Positions 30,927 through 40,093 of a stretch of DNA of 64,000 nucleotides are shown piece by piece. The DNA lies in NCBI GenBank assembly GCA_937926975.1, contig CALBCJ010000011.1, forward strand, positions 62,001 through 126,000. The letters run 5' to 3'. The stretch's first letter is position 1. Each line of letters opens with the position of its first letter. The notes under the pieces are model-generated. The model did no database searches and was not told the DNA's origin. It saw nothing but the letters and a program-made list of their open reading frames with translations. Source of the DNA: an uncultured Propionibacteriaceae bacterium (GTDB taxonomy: Bacteria > Actinomycetota > Actinomycetes > Propionibacteriales > Propionibacteriaceae). The translations under genes and the position numbers were made by a program.

Positions 30927-31766
30927 GTGAGCAGCCCGGACCGTGACGCCCCGATCGGGATCTTCGACTCCGGCTTCGGTGGGCTCACCGTGGCCCGGTC
31001 GGTGTTCGACCAGCTACCGGGCGAGGACATCATCTATCTCGGCGACACCGCGCGCGCCCCGTACGGGCCGAGGCGGATCGCCGAGGTCCGCCGCTACGCC
31101 CTGCAGTGCCTCGACCACCTCGTCGAGCTTGGGGTGAAGTCCCTGGTGATCGCGTGCAACAGCGCCTCTTCGGCGGTGCTGCGCGATGCCCGGGAGCGCT
31201 ACTCGATCCCGGTCACCGAGGTCATCCTGCCGGCCGCCCGGCGGGCCGTCGCGGCGACCAAGACCGGCCGGGTCGGGGTGATCTGCACCGAGGCCACCGC
31301 CACCTCCCGCTCCTACGACGACGCCTTCGCCGCCGCCCCGCAGATCCACCTCACCACCTCCGCCTGCCCGCTCTTCGTCGACTACGTCGAGGCCGGGATC
31401 ACCGGCGGCTCCGAGCTGATCGAGGTCGCCCGCCAGTACCTGGCCCCGGTCCAGGAGGCCGACTGCGACACCCTGATCCTGGGCTGCACCCACTACCCGC
31501 TGCTGACCGGCGTGATCTCGTACGTGCTGGGCGACGAGGTCACCCTGGTGAGCTCGGCCGAGGAGTCGGCCAAGTCCACCTACCGCTCCCTGGTCAGCCA
31601 CGACCTGCTGCAGCCCGGGCCCCGGGAGGGGTACCGGCGCTTCCTCACCACCGGCAGCCCGGACCGCTTCGCCGGCATCGGGCGCCGGCTGATGGGCGAC
31701 TTCGTCACCGAGGCCGAGCCGCTGCCCGCGCTGCTCGGTAACGGCTCGGAGGAGATGGCGGGCTGA
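30927..31766 (+). CDS. murI: glutamate racemase
   Basis: The 279-residue protein has both catalytic cysteines of glutamate racemase: Cys77 in IACNSASSA and Cys187 in LGCTHYPLL, with GIFDSGFGGLTVAR and PYGPR at the N-terminus. It makes D-glutamate for peptidoglycan. The start is GTG without a ribosome site, and a -10 just upstream suggests a leaderless message. rph follows after 20 bases, then rdgB, a conserved actinobacterial order. Confidence 0.95.
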   Translation: MSSPDRDAPIGIFDSGFGGLTVARSVFDQLPGEDIIYLGDTARAPYGPRRIAEVRRYALQCLDHLVELGVKSLVIACNSASSAVLRDARERYSIPVTEVILPAARRAVAATKTGRVGVICTEATATSRSYDDAFAAAPQIHLTTSACPLFVDYVEAGITGGSELIEVARQYLAPVQEADCDTLILGCTHYPLLTGVISYVLGDEVTLVSSAEESAKSTYRSLVSHDLLQPGPREGYRRFLTTGSPDRFAGIGRRLMGDFVTEAEPLPALLGNGSEEMAG

Positions 31767-31786
31767 TCCGGGTAGGGTCACTGACC

Positions 31787-32506
31787 ATGACGAGAGTGGA
31801 CGGCCGTACCGACAACCAGCTGCGCGAGGTTCGGATCAGCCGGGGCTGGCTGGACCACGCCGAGGGCTCGGTGCTGGTCGAGTTCGGCAAGACCCGGGTC
31901 CTGGTCGCGGCCAGCGTCACCGAGGGAGTGCCGCGCTGGCGCAAGGGGTCGGGGCTGGGCTGGGTGACCGCTGAGTACGCGATGCTGCCGCGGGCCACCC
32001 ACGAGCGCTCCGGGCGGGAGTCGGTCAAGGGTCGCGTCGGCGGCCGGACCCACGAGATCTCGCGCCTGGTCGGGCGCTCGCTGCGCGGGGTGATCGACTA
32101 CCAGGCGCTGGGAGAGAACACCATCCAGCTCGACTGTGACGTGCTCCAGGCCGACGGCGGCACCCGGACCGCGTCGATCACCGGCGCGTACGTGGCCCTG
32201 GCCGACGCCGTGAGCTGGCTGCGGGAGCGCTCCCTGCTGGCCGGAGAGCCGCTGCTCGGCTCGGTGGCCGCGGTCAGCGTCGGGACCGTCGACGGCCGCC
32301 CGATGCTGGACCTGGCCTACACCGAGGACTCCGTGGCCGAGGTCGACCTGAACGTGGTCGCCACCGGCGACGGGCGGCTGGTCGAAGTGCAGGGGACCGC
32401 TGAGGGGCAGCCGTTCTCCCGTCCCCAGCTGGACGAGCTGCTGGACCTAGGGCTGACCGGCTGCGCCGAGCTGACCCGGCTCCAGAGTGAGGCCCTGGCC
32501 CGATGA
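31787..32506 (+). CDS. rph: ribonuclease PH
   Basis: The 239-residue protein shows RVDGRTDNQLREVRISRGW, EGSVLVEFGKTRVL and the phosphorolytic core LDCDVLQADGGTRTASITGA. RNase PH trims tRNA 3' ends by phosphorolysis. Full length for the family. Its stop overlaps the rdgB start by ATGA. The adjacent murI and rdgB are its usual neighbours in actinobacteria. Confidence 0.96.
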   Translation: MTRVDGRTDNQLREVRISRGWLDHAEGSVLVEFGKTRVLVAASVTEGVPRWRKGSGLGWVTAEYAMLPRATHERSGRESVKGRVGGRTHEISRLVGRSLRGVIDYQALGENTIQLDCDVLQADGGTRTASITGAYVALADAVSWLRERSLLAGEPLLGSVAAVSVGTVDGRPMLDLAYTEDSVAEVDLNVVATGDGRLVEVQGTAEGQPFSRPQLDELLDLGLTGCAELTRLQSEALAR

Positions 32507-33108
32507 GGCTGCTGCTGGCCTCGGGCAACGCCACGAAGCTGGACGAGCTGCGCCGACTGCTGAAGCAGGCCGCCCTCGAGCTGGAGGTAGTCGGGCTGCG
32601 CGACGTCCCCGCCTACCCGGAGCCGGCCGAGACCGGCGCCACCTTCGAGGAGAACGCCCTGCTCAAGGCCCGGGCCGGCTTCCAGGCGACCGGGCTGGCG
32701 ACCCTGGCCGACGACTCCGGGATCGAGGTCGACGTGCTGAACCAGATGCCGGGCGTACGGTCGGCCCGCTGGGCCGGGCCCAAGGCCAGCGACCGGGACA
32801 ACCTGCAGCTGCTGCTGCGCCAGCTGGCCGATGTCGAGCCTGAGCGGCGCCGGGCCCGGTTCGTCTGCGCCGCCGCGTACCTCGGCCCCGACGGGCGTGA
32901 GCACGTGCTGCGCCGGACCATGGAGGGAGTCCTGGTCACCGAGGCGAGAGGGAAGAACGGCTTCGGGTACGACCCGGCCTTCGTCGCCGACGGGCAGGAC
33001 CGCACCAACGGTGAGCTGAGCCCGGCGGAGAAGGACGCGATCTCGCACCGTGGCCAGGCCATCCGGGCGCTGCTGCCGCTGCTGGCGGACCTGACAGGTG
33101 GGCAGTGA
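32503..33108 (+). CDS. rdgB: non-canonical purine NTP pyrophosphatase (RdgB/HAM1)
   Basis: The 201-residue protein has the family motifs LLASGNATKLDELRRLL, ETGATFEENALLKARA, LADDSGIEVDVLNQMPGVRSARWAG and GKNGFGYDPAF, then SHRGQAIRAL. It hydrolyses ITP, dITP and XTP to keep them out of nucleic acids. It overlaps rph and thyA by a few bases, so murI to folA probably form one transcript of cell-wall and nucleotide genes. Confidence 0.95.
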   Translation: MRLLLASGNATKLDELRRLLKQAALELEVVGLRDVPAYPEPAETGATFEENALLKARAGFQATGLATLADDSGIEVDVLNQMPGVRSARWAGPKASDRDNLQLLLRQLADVEPERRRARFVCAAAYLGPDGREHVLRRTMEGVLVTEARGKNGFGYDPAFVADGQDRTNGELSPAEKDAISHRGQAIRALLPLLADLTGGQ

Positions 33109-33899
33109 GGCAGTACCTCGACCTGCTCGACCACATCCTGGAGCACGGCCAGCGGCAGGAGGACCGGACCGGGACCGGGACCCTGTCGGTCTTCGGCTAC
33201 CAGATGCGCTTCGACCTCACCCAGGGGTTCCCGCTGCTGACCACGAAGAAGCTCCACACCCGCTCGGTCTTCGGTGAGCTGCTGTGGTTCCTGCGCGGCG
33301 ACACCAACCTGGCCTGGCTGCACGAGAACCAGATCACGATCTGGGACGAGTGGGCCGACGCCGAGGGGAACCTGGGCCCGGTGTACGGCAAGCAGTGGCG
33401 CTCCTGGCCGACCCCCGACGGCGGGCACATCGACCAGGTCCAGGCCGTCATCGAGCAGATCCGGACCAACCCGTCGTCGCGGCGCCACGTCGTCAGCGCC
33501 TGGAACGTGGCCGAGCTGGACCAGATGGCGCTGCCGCCCTGCCACGCCTTCTTCCAGTTCTACGTGGCGCAGGGCCGGCTCAGCTGCCAGCTCTACCAGC
33601 GCTCGGCCGACACCTTTCTCGGGGTGCCGTTCAACATCGCCTCGTACGCGCTGCTGACCCACCTGGTCGCCCAGGTCACCGGCCTAGAGGTCGGCGACTT
33701 CGTTCACACCCTGGGCGATGCCCACCTCTACCTCAACCACCTCGACCAGGCCCGTCGGCAGCTGGCCCGCGAGCCCCGCCCGCTGCCGAGACTGCGGCTG
33801 AGCCCGGAGGTCCGCGACATCGACGGCTTCACCCTGGCCGACATCGAGGTCGTCGACTACCACCCGCACCCGGGCATCAAGGCCCCGATCTCGGTGTGA
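33105..33899 (+). CDS. thyA: thymidylate synthase ThyA
   Basis: The 264-residue protein has the same length as E. coli ThyA. Cys146 in LPPCHAFFQFYV is the nucleophile; SSRRHVVSAWN binds the phosphate and QRSADTFLGVPFNIASYALL the nucleotide and folate. It methylates dUMP with methylene-tetrahydrofolate, producing dihydrofolate that the product of the next gene recycles. The GTG start overlaps the rdgB stop. Confidence 0.97.
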   Translation: MRQYLDLLDHILEHGQRQEDRTGTGTLSVFGYQMRFDLTQGFPLLTTKKLHTRSVFGELLWFLRGDTNLAWLHENQITIWDEWADAEGNLGPVYGKQWRSWPTPDGGHIDQVQAVIEQIRTNPSSRRHVVSAWNVAELDQMALPPCHAFFQFYVAQGRLSCQLYQRSADTFLGVPFNIASYALLTHLVAQVTGLEVGDFVHTLGDAHLYLNHLDQARRQLAREPRPLPRLRLSPEVRDIDGFTLADIEVVDYHPHPGIKAPISV

Positions 33900-33901
33900 C
33901 C

Positions 33902-34411
33902 ATGACCCAGCCCTGCCTGACCGCGATCGCCGCCGTCGCCCAGAACCGGGTGATCGGCCGGGACAACGACATGCCCTGGCACCTGCCCGAGGACTGGGCC
34001 CGGTTCAAGCGGGTCACCATGGGCGGGGTGATGCTGATGGGCCGGCGCTGCTACCAGTCGGTCGGGCGGCCGCTACCGGGCCGGGTCATCGTGGTGCTGA
34101 CCCGGGACCCGCGCTTTGACGACCCCCGGGTCCAGGTCGTGCACACCCTGGAGGGCGCCTTCGAGGCCCTCGCCCAGCACCCCGGGCAGCGCTGGTGGGT
34201 GGCCGGTGGCGGCGAGATCTACCGGCTGCTGCTGCCGTACACGACGCACCTCGACCTCACCGAGCTGCACCAGCCGTACCCCGGCGACGTGCTGTTTCCC
34301 GAGATCGACCCGGAGCAGTGGCGCGAGACCTCCCGCACCGCGCGAGAGGACTTTGACTTTGTGGAGTACGTCCGGACCGCAGGCCTTCAGCCCCAGCCGG
34401 GTGGGGTCTAG
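33902..34411 (+). CDS. folA: dihydrofolate reductase
   Basis: The 169-residue protein has AVAQNRVIGRDNDMPWHLPEDWARFK, VMLMGRRCYQSVGRPLPGR and the late WVAGGGEIYRLLLP, all DHFR landmarks. It reduces dihydrofolate to tetrahydrofolate with NADPH. It starts two bases after the thyA stop, and the pairing with thyA is functional. ATG 33902 is the only start that keeps the canonical N-terminus. Confidence 0.95.
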   Translation: MTQPCLTAIAAVAQNRVIGRDNDMPWHLPEDWARFKRVTMGGVMLMGRRCYQSVGRPLPGRVIVVLTRDPRFDDPRVQVVHTLEGAFEALAQHPGQRWWVAGGGEIYRLLLPYTTHLDLTELHQPYPGDVLFPEIDPEQWRETSRTAREDFDFVEYVRTAGLQPQPGGV

Positions 34412-34420
34412 CCTGAACCG

Positions 34421-35752
34421 GTGCGGCAGACGGCGAGCATCCTCCACCTCGACCTGGATGCCTTCTTCGCCTCCGTCGAGCAGCGCGACAAGCCGTCGCT
34501 GCGGGGCAAGCCGGTGATCGTGGGTGGGCTCGGCGGCCGCGGGGTCGTCTCCACCGCCTCGTACGAGGCCCGAGCCTTCGGGGTGCGCTCGGCGATGCCG
34601 ATGCACGAGGCCCGGCGGCGGTGCCCCCGGGCCGCCTTTCTGTCGGGCCGGTTTGGTGCCTACCGGGTCGCCTCCCGGGTCGTGATGCGGCTGCTGCGAG
34701 AGCTGTCGCCTCTGGTGGAGCCGATGTCGCTGGACGAGGCGTACGTGGACCTGGCCGCCGGCGGCGTCGACTGCGCCGACCCGGACCGGCTGCTGGACCT
34801 AGCGGCCGGGCTGCGGGAGCGGGTCCGGGAGGAGACCGGCGGGCTGACCGCCTCGGTCGGCCTGGGCAGCTCGAAGCTGATGGCGAAGCTGGCCAGCGAG
34901 ATGGCCAAGCCGGACGGGGCGCACCTCGTCCTGCCGGGGACGGAGGCCGAGGTGCTCGCGCCGCTGCGGGTCGGGGTGATCCCGGGCGTCGGCCCGGTCA
35001 CCCGGGAGAAGCTGGACCGGCTCGGGATCCAGACCGTGGCCGACCTGCGGCAGGCCTCGGCCAGCGAGCTGCGGCGCGAGATCGGCGCCTCCTGGGCCCA
35101 GGAGCTGGCAGCCCTGTGCCGCGGCGAGGACGACCGGCCGGTGAGCGCCGAGCGGGAGACCAAGTCCATCTCGACCGAGAACACCTTCGCCGCCGACATC
35201 GCCGACCCGGCGGTAGTCGAGGCCCACGTGGTGGCCGATGCGGCCCAGGTGGCTGAGCGGCTGCGCCGCCACCAGCTCTTCGCCCGGACCGTGACCGTGA
35301 AGCTCAAGCTGGGTGACTTCTCCAGCCACACCCGGTCGCGGACCCTGCTCGGCGCGGTCGACTCCACCGAGGTCATCGCCGACGCCTCCCGCTCCCTGCT
35401 GCGGGCCGCCGAGCCGATCGTGCGCCAGGGGGTCCGGCTGGCCGGGGTCGGCGTGTCGGGCCTGGTCACCTCGGCCCAGGAGGCGCTGTTTGAGGTGGCC
35501 CCGACCGGGGCCGACGAGGTCCAGGTCACCCCTGCCGCGACCGTCCGCGACCGTGGCACCACGACCTACCACCCGGGCGACGACGTCCACCACGACGAGA
35601 TGGGCCCGGGCTGGGTCTGGGGCAGCGGCCTGGGCTGGGTCACGGTCCGCTTTGAGACCGCCGTCTCGCCGCGTCCCGGGGCGGTCCGCTCGTACCGGGT
35701 CGACGACCCGGCCCTGCGCCCGACCCCGGTGCTGGCGCCCGACGAGGACTGA
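34421..35752 (+). CDS. dinB: DNA polymerase IV (Y family)
   Basis: The 443-residue protein starts ILHLDLDAFFASVEQRDKPSLRGKPVIVGG with the first catalytic Asp pair and has PMSLDEAYVDL with the catalytic Asp/Glu at about 105. The little-finger domain and a C-terminal extension (GPGWVWGSGLGWVTVRFE) follow, the latter common in actinobacterial DinB. It performs translesion synthesis. GTG start, nine bases after folA. No LexA box was seen because it lies inside the operon. Confidence 0.93.
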   Translation: MRQTASILHLDLDAFFASVEQRDKPSLRGKPVIVGGLGGRGVVSTASYEARAFGVRSAMPMHEARRRCPRAAFLSGRFGAYRVASRVVMRLLRELSPLVEPMSLDEAYVDLAAGGVDCADPDRLLDLAAGLRERVREETGGLTASVGLGSSKLMAKLASEMAKPDGAHLVLPGTEAEVLAPLRVGVIPGVGPVTREKLDRLGIQTVADLRQASASELRREIGASWAQELAALCRGEDDRPVSAERETKSISTENTFAADIADPAVVEAHVVADAAQVAERLRRHQLFARTVTVKLKLGDFSSHTRSRTLLGAVDSTEVIADASRSLLRAAEPIVRQGVRLAGVGVSGLVTSAQEALFEVAPTGADEVQVTPAATVRDRGTTTYHPGDDVHHDEMGPGWVWGSGLGWVTVRFETAVSPRPGAVRSYRVDDPALRPTPVLAPDED

Positions 35753-35850
35753 GCCGGATCAGCACCGTCGGGGCTGGGGTCGGCGACGCGAGGTCTCGCC
35801 GTACTGCGCACTGGCCAGGGGCCAGCCAGGCGACCTGACGGGCATGACGT

Positions 35851-35885
35851 GGGGGCGCACAGACATATTGTGCCGGTGCGCCCCC
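35851..35885. terminator. bidirectional terminator between dinB and the cycA remnant
   Basis: GGGGGCGCAC and GTGCGCCCCC form a perfect 10-bp stem around a 15-base loop. An alternative stem GCACA/TGTGC (35857-35861 with 35869-35873) would exclude the outer part of it. It sits between convergent genes and can serve both. Confidence 0.75.
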
Positions 35886-35904
35886 GCAGGGTGTGAGGAG
35901 CCGG

Positions 35905-37327
35905 TCAGTGGAACTCGCGGACTCCCTTCGTTCTCTTCTGGATCTGCCAGGCGATGAGCAGGCCGACAAACCAGACCGAGGTGAGCCCCAGCTGGATCAG
36001 CGACTTGCGGCCCTCGAGGGCGATCGTGATGACGATGAAGACGAAGAACGCCAGTACCGTCCACGGGATCACCTTCGGGAAGGGCATCTTGTAGATGGAC
36101 TTCTCATGGGCCTCACGGTGGTTTCGGTAGTACTTGATGTACGCCACCATGATCAGCGACCACATGAACAGGATGAGCATCGCCGCCACCTCGGCAATGA
36201 AGGTGAAGCCCTTCATCACCGACCCGCCAATGAGCAGCACCGGCACGAACAGGAAGCCGATGCCGCCCGACAGCATCAGCGCCCGAGCGGGTACGTGCCG
36301 GCTCGACAGGTGCCGGTACCGCGCGTGCGCCTGGTCCTGCTCGGCCAGACCGTACAGCATCCTCGACGAGGAGTAGATGCCGGAGTTGGCCGACGAGGAG
36401 GCCGAGGTCAGCACCACGAAGTTCATCACCGAGGCCGCCGCCACCAGCCCGACCAGGCTGAAGACGTTCACGAACGGGCTCCGGGTCGACCCTGTCCCAC
36501 GGGGTGATGGCCATGATCACCGCCAGGGCCAGCACGTAGAAGATCATGATGCGGACGGGAACCGCATTGATCGCCTTCGGGATGGTCCGGTACGGGTCGT
36601 GGGTCTCGGCCGCCGTGGTCCCGATCAGCTCCGACCCGATGAACGAGTAGATGGCCGCCGGGAAGGCCGCCAGGAAGCCCCCCGCACCGAGGGGGAAGAT
36701 CCCCCCGTGGCTCCAGAGGTGGGCGAAGGAGGCCTGGGTTCCGTTGGGCGCCTTGAAGCCCGTGACGACCATGCCGACGCCCACCAGGATCAGCACCACG
36801 ATGGCGACGATCTTGATGATCGCGAACCAGAACTCGATCTCACCGAAGAGTCGAACGGTCAGCAGGTTGGAGACCAGGAGCGCGGCGAGCAGGACGACCG
36901 TGCACACCATGGAGACGTACATGTTGTGGATCCAGTGGTCGAAGTAGCCGGTGACGACGATCATGTCGCCCACGGCGATGATCACCCAGATCGCCCAGTA
37001 CGTCCACCCGGCGAAGTAGCCGGCCCACGGTCCCACGAGGTCGTGGGAGAAGTCCATGAAGGACTTGTACCGCAGGTTGTGGAGCAGGATCTCGCCCATC
37101 GCCCGCAGGACGAAGAACATGATCGTGCCCAGCACCACGTAGACGACCATGATCGAGGGGCCCGCGATGTGGATCGTCTTGCCTGACCCCATGAACAGCC
37201 CGGTGCCGATCGCCCCACCCAGCGCGATCAGCTGGATGTGGCGGTTGGACAGGTTGCGCTTCAGGTGGTCCTCGTCGTCCGGCGGTGGGGTGGCCGCCGG
37301 GTCGAGGTTGTGAGCGGTTGCGGACAT
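35905..37327 (-). pseudogene. cycA: CycA-type D-serine/D-alanine/glycine permease, frameshifted
   Basis: The first 290 residues (from ATG 37327) match the amino acid permease family: RHIQLIALGGAIGTGLFMGSG and later GSELIGTTAAET. After AITPWDRVDPE the frame is lost near 36480-36495, and the remaining CycA-like part continues in another frame: SPFVNVFSLVG, NFVVLTSASSSANSGIYSSSRMLYGLAEQ and EKSIYKMPF, ending at 35905. Compared with CycA the junction is about five bases short, consistent with loss of one copy of a short GC-rich repeat. It lies 13 bases behind ald, so the pair would have imported and deaminated alanine. A sequencing error could mimic this. Confidence 0.85.
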
Positions 37328-37340
37328 GAGTCTCCTCAGG

Positions 37341-38459
37341 TCAGCCCAGCACAGACTCCACGGGGGTGTAGCTGATATCCGTGAAGGCCTCGGCGACGCC
37401 CTTGAAGGTGAGCTTGCCCGCAGTGGTGTTCAGACCGAGAGCGAGAGCCGGGTCGTCCTGCAGGGCCTTCTTCCAGCCCTTGTCGGCCAGTGCGCAGGCG
37501 TACGGGAGCGTCGCATTGGTCAGCGCCCAGGTCGAGGTGTTGGGAACCGCGCCCGGCATGTTGGCCACGCAGTAGTACAGCGAGCTGTGCACCTGGAAGG
37601 TGGGGTTGTCGTGGGTCGTCGGGCGCGAGCCCTCGAAGCAGCCGCCCTGGTCGATGGCGACGTCGACGAGCACCGAGCCCGGCTTCATCTGGGCGACCAT
37701 CTCGTCGGTGACCAGCTTCGGGGCCTTGGCGCCCGGAATCAGCACGGTGCCGATGACCAGGTCGGCCTGGAGGACCTGCTCGCGCACGGTCAGCGCCGAG
37801 GAGGCCAGGGCGTGCACCCGGTTGTTGAAGCGCCAGAAGGTGGCCCGCAGCTTCTCGAGGTCGGTGTCGAGGACGGTGACGTCGGCACCCATGCCGAGCG
37901 CGATGTTGGCCGCGTTCTGCCCGGCCGTGCCGCCACCGAGGACGACGACTTTGGCCTGCTGCACACCGCCGACGCAGCCCATCAGCACGCCGCGTCCGCC
38001 GGAGGCCCTCATCAGGTGGTGGGAGCCGACCTGGGGCGCCAGGCAGCCGGCTACCTCGGACATCGGGTAGAGCAGCGGAAGCATGCGGTTGGGCAGCTGC
38101 ACGGTCTCGTACGCGATGGAGTGGGTTCCGGCCTTCAGCAGGGCATCGGTCTGCGGACGGTCTGCGGCAAGGTGCAGGTACGTGAACAGCGTCATGTCGT
38201 CGCGCAGGAAACCGTACTCCTGCTCGATCGGCTCCTTGACCTTGATGATCATCTCGCCGGCCTCCCAGGTGGCCTGGGCGCCCTCGACGATCTTCGCGCC
38301 CTGGGCCGCGTACTCCTCGTCGGTGATGGAGGAACCGAGGCCTGCTCCCGCCTGGACAACGACCTCGTGGCCCCGGCGGACGAGCTCGTGAACGCCGACC
38401 GGCGTGATGCCGACGCGGAACTCGTTGTTCTTGACCTCGCTGGGTACTGCAATGCGCAT
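37341..38459 (-). CDS. ald: alanine dehydrogenase
   Basis: The 372-residue protein aligns throughout with L-alanine dehydrogenases: RIAVPSEVKNNEFRVGITP, Lys75 in IIKVKEP, His96 in FTYLHLAAD, and the NAD motif VVVLGGGTAGQNAANIALGMGA. It reversibly deaminates alanine to pyruvate and ammonium. The ATG at 38459 has GAGGAG nine bases upstream; an upstream start at 38486 is less likely. The broken permease gene follows in the same direction. Confidence 0.95.
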   Translation of the reverse strand: MRIAVPSEVKNNEFRVGITPVGVHELVRRGHEVVVQAGAGLGSSITDEEYAAQGAKIVEGAQATWEAGEMIIKVKEPIEQEYGFLRDDMTLFTYLHLAADRPQTDALLKAGTHSIAYETVQLPNRMLPLLYPMSEVAGCLAPQVGSHHLMRASGGRGVLMGCVGGVQQAKVVVLGGGTAGQNAANIALGMGADVTVLDTDLEKLRATFWRFNNRVHALASSALTVREQVLQADLVIGTVLIPGAKAPKLVTDEMVAQMKPGSVLVDVAIDQGGCFEGSRPTTHDNPTFQVHSSLYYCVANMPGAVPNTSTWALTNATLPYACALADKGWKKALQDDPALALGLNTTAGKLTFKGVAEAFTDISYTPVESVLG

Positions 38460-38514
38460 GGTCTGCGACTCCTCGTTGAGCTTCACCTTCCCTCGGGATG
38501 AGGGCTGTTGTCAC

Positions 38515-38543
38515 AGTATCGCCCGAGCGCTCGTTCTGTCGCA
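38515..38543 (-). promoter_or_regulatory. possible ald promoter
   Basis: On the minus strand TGCGAC (38543-38538) and GATACT (38520-38515) are separated by 17 bases and lie about 55 bases before the ald start. GGGCTGTTG occurs at 38503-38511 and again at 38590-38598, a possible regulator repeat. Confidence 0.4.
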
Positions 38544-38772
38544 TCGAGGGGGGAGACAGCCCCCGAAAGCGATCAAACCCCCTTGTTAAAGGGCTGTTGC
38601 ATCTGTTCGGGGCTGAGTCTGAGCCGAGGGCACAAACGTGGGGGTGGTGACTACGGTCAATGGTGGGGGTCGTATAACATGCCGCTTCACCGCCCGGTTT
38701 CCGGGCTGGCGCTGGCCGACGGGCCCTGGGGGCAGGGACGCCATTCGAGGGCCACCCAGGCCACGGGCGGGG

Positions 38773-38854
38773 TGCCGGAGAAGGGGCTCGAACCCTCACA
38801 CCTCGCGGCACAGGAACCTAAATCCTGCGTGTATACCAGTTCCACCACTCCGGC
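38773..38854 (-). tRNA. tRNA-Leu (anticodon UAG)
   Basis: On the minus strand the acceptor stem GCCGGAG pairs with CTCCGGC, the anticodon stem CAGGA/TCCTG encloses TTTAGGT giving UAG, and GGTTCGAGCC is the T loop region. The long variable arm fits leucine. CCA is not encoded. Confidence 0.93.
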
Positions 38855-39011
38855 GCAGCGTCGAGTGTACGGGGGACGAGGTCAGCAGCCCGGCCCTTTT
38901 CCAGTCACCGGGCAGGCAGGCTCGCTGGTACGCGGGGGAGCCGCAGACCACCGGCCGGGTGGCGAGCTCGACGTGGCGGGTGCGCCGTTGATCGGCTGGG
39001 TCAGGGGCGGG

Positions 39012-39494
39012 TCAGGAGGTCAGGCCGAGCTGGCGCTTCAGACGGTCGACGTGCCCTGAGGCTCGGACCTGGTACTGGGCGAGGCTGACCGTGCCCTTCC
39101 CCTCGGCGTCGACACTGACCACGAAGGTGGACCGGATCACGCCCTGGACCTCCTTGCCGTACAGTTTCTTGGTCCCGTACGCGCCGTAGGCCCACAGAGT
39201 CTCCAGGGACGGGTCCGACAGCAGCGGGAAGCCGATCTGGTGGCTGCTCTGGAAGGTGGCGAGCCGCTCCACCGGGTCCGGAGAGATCCCCAGCACCGAC
39301 AGGCCCGCCGACTCGAGCTGCTGAAGGCTGGCGGTGAAGTCGACCGCCTGGGTCGTGCACCCCGGGGTGAGCGCGGCCGGGTAGAAGTACACGATGACCC
39401 GGCTGCCGGGGTAGTCAGCCAGGCCTGCCCAGGTGCCGGCAGAGCTGGGCAGGCGGAAGGCAGGGGCCACGTCGCCGGGAGCCAAGGTCGTCAT
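39012..39494 (-). CDS. bcp: thioredoxin-dependent peroxiredoxin (BCP family)
   Basis: The 160-residue protein has APAFRLPSSAG, VIVYFYPAALTPGCTTQA with the peroxidatic Cys46, and GVIRSTFVV. It reduces peroxides. The position five residues on, where atypical two-Cys members carry the resolving Cys, is Val51, so this is a one-Cys type that needs an external thiol. ATG 39494 is chosen; a GTG at 39500 is possible. The DUF3618 gene is divergent, as in mycobacteria. Confidence 0.92.
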   Translation of the reverse strand: MTTLAPGDVAPAFRLPSSAGTWAGLADYPGSRVIVYFYPAALTPGCTTQAVDFTASLQQLESAGLSVLGISPDPVERLATFQSSHQIGFPLLSDPSLETLWAYGAYGTKKLYGKEVQGVIRSTFVVSVDAEGKGTVSLAQYQVRASGHVDRLKRQLGLTS

Positions 39495-39593
39495 AGGCAC
39501 ACCCTAGAGGGCTGAAGGCTGGCGGGGCCGCTCCACGCCCGGCCCCGACCTGGCATAGTTGGCCCTGCCACTACCGACAGCCTGGAGGTCGCC

Positions 39594-39905
39594 GTGCCGA
39601 CGCAGCAGCCCAGCAAGCGCGATCGCACCACGCAGGAGATCCTGCGCGACATTGACGCCGCCACTGCGCGCCTAGCCGGCAACGTCGCCGGCCTCGTGGC
39701 TGAGGTCCACCCGAAGGCCGTGGTGAACCGGACCGTGGTGGACGCCAAGCACTTCGCCGCAGAGCAGTACGAGTACGCCAAGACCCAGGTCAAGGACGAG
39801 TACGGCTGGCGCGTGGACCGGCTCGCTGTCGCCGCCGGGGCAGCCGCGGGCCTGCTCACCTTCCTGCTGGTGGTGCGCTCGGTCAGCAGGCGTCGCCGCC
39901 ACTAG
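39594..39905 (+). CDS. DUF3618 family protein
   Basis: The 103-residue protein has the family pattern: a polar N-terminus, then QEILRDIDAATARLAGNVAGLVAEVHPKAVV. A single membrane helix follows at about 77-95 (AVAAGAAAGLLTFLLVVRS), then a basic tail. GTG start with GGAGG six bases upstream. It is divergent from bcp, a conserved arrangement. Function unknown; it is likely a membrane-anchored helical protein facing the cytoplasm. Confidence 0.82.
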   Translation: MPTQQPSKRDRTTQEILRDIDAATARLAGNVAGLVAEVHPKAVVNRTVVDAKHFAAEQYEYAKTQVKDEYGWRVDRLAVAAGAAAGLLTFLLVVRSVSRRRRH

Positions 39906-39979
39906 GCGGTAGCAGGTCGGCACCACGGCTTCGGCACCGACCCGCGCGCTCGACGAGAGTGTCGTTGGCTCGTTCACAC

Positions 39980-40009
39980 CGTGCCCGACGCGGTAACGAA
40001 TCGGGCACG
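39980..40009 (+). promoter_or_regulatory. inverted repeat before the sugar ABC operon
   Basis: CGTGCCCGA and TCGGGCACG form a perfect 9-bp inverted repeat with a 12-base spacer, 85-114 bases before the binding-protein start. It may be an operator for a sugar-responsive repressor or the terminator of the DUF3618 gene. Confidence 0.45.
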
Positions 40010-40093
40010 AGGTCGACCCCGGGTGCCGGCTCGTTCTAAGGTGATCGAGAACAGTTCCGTCGAGAGCAAGCACATTGAAGTGAGGTCAGCTGC

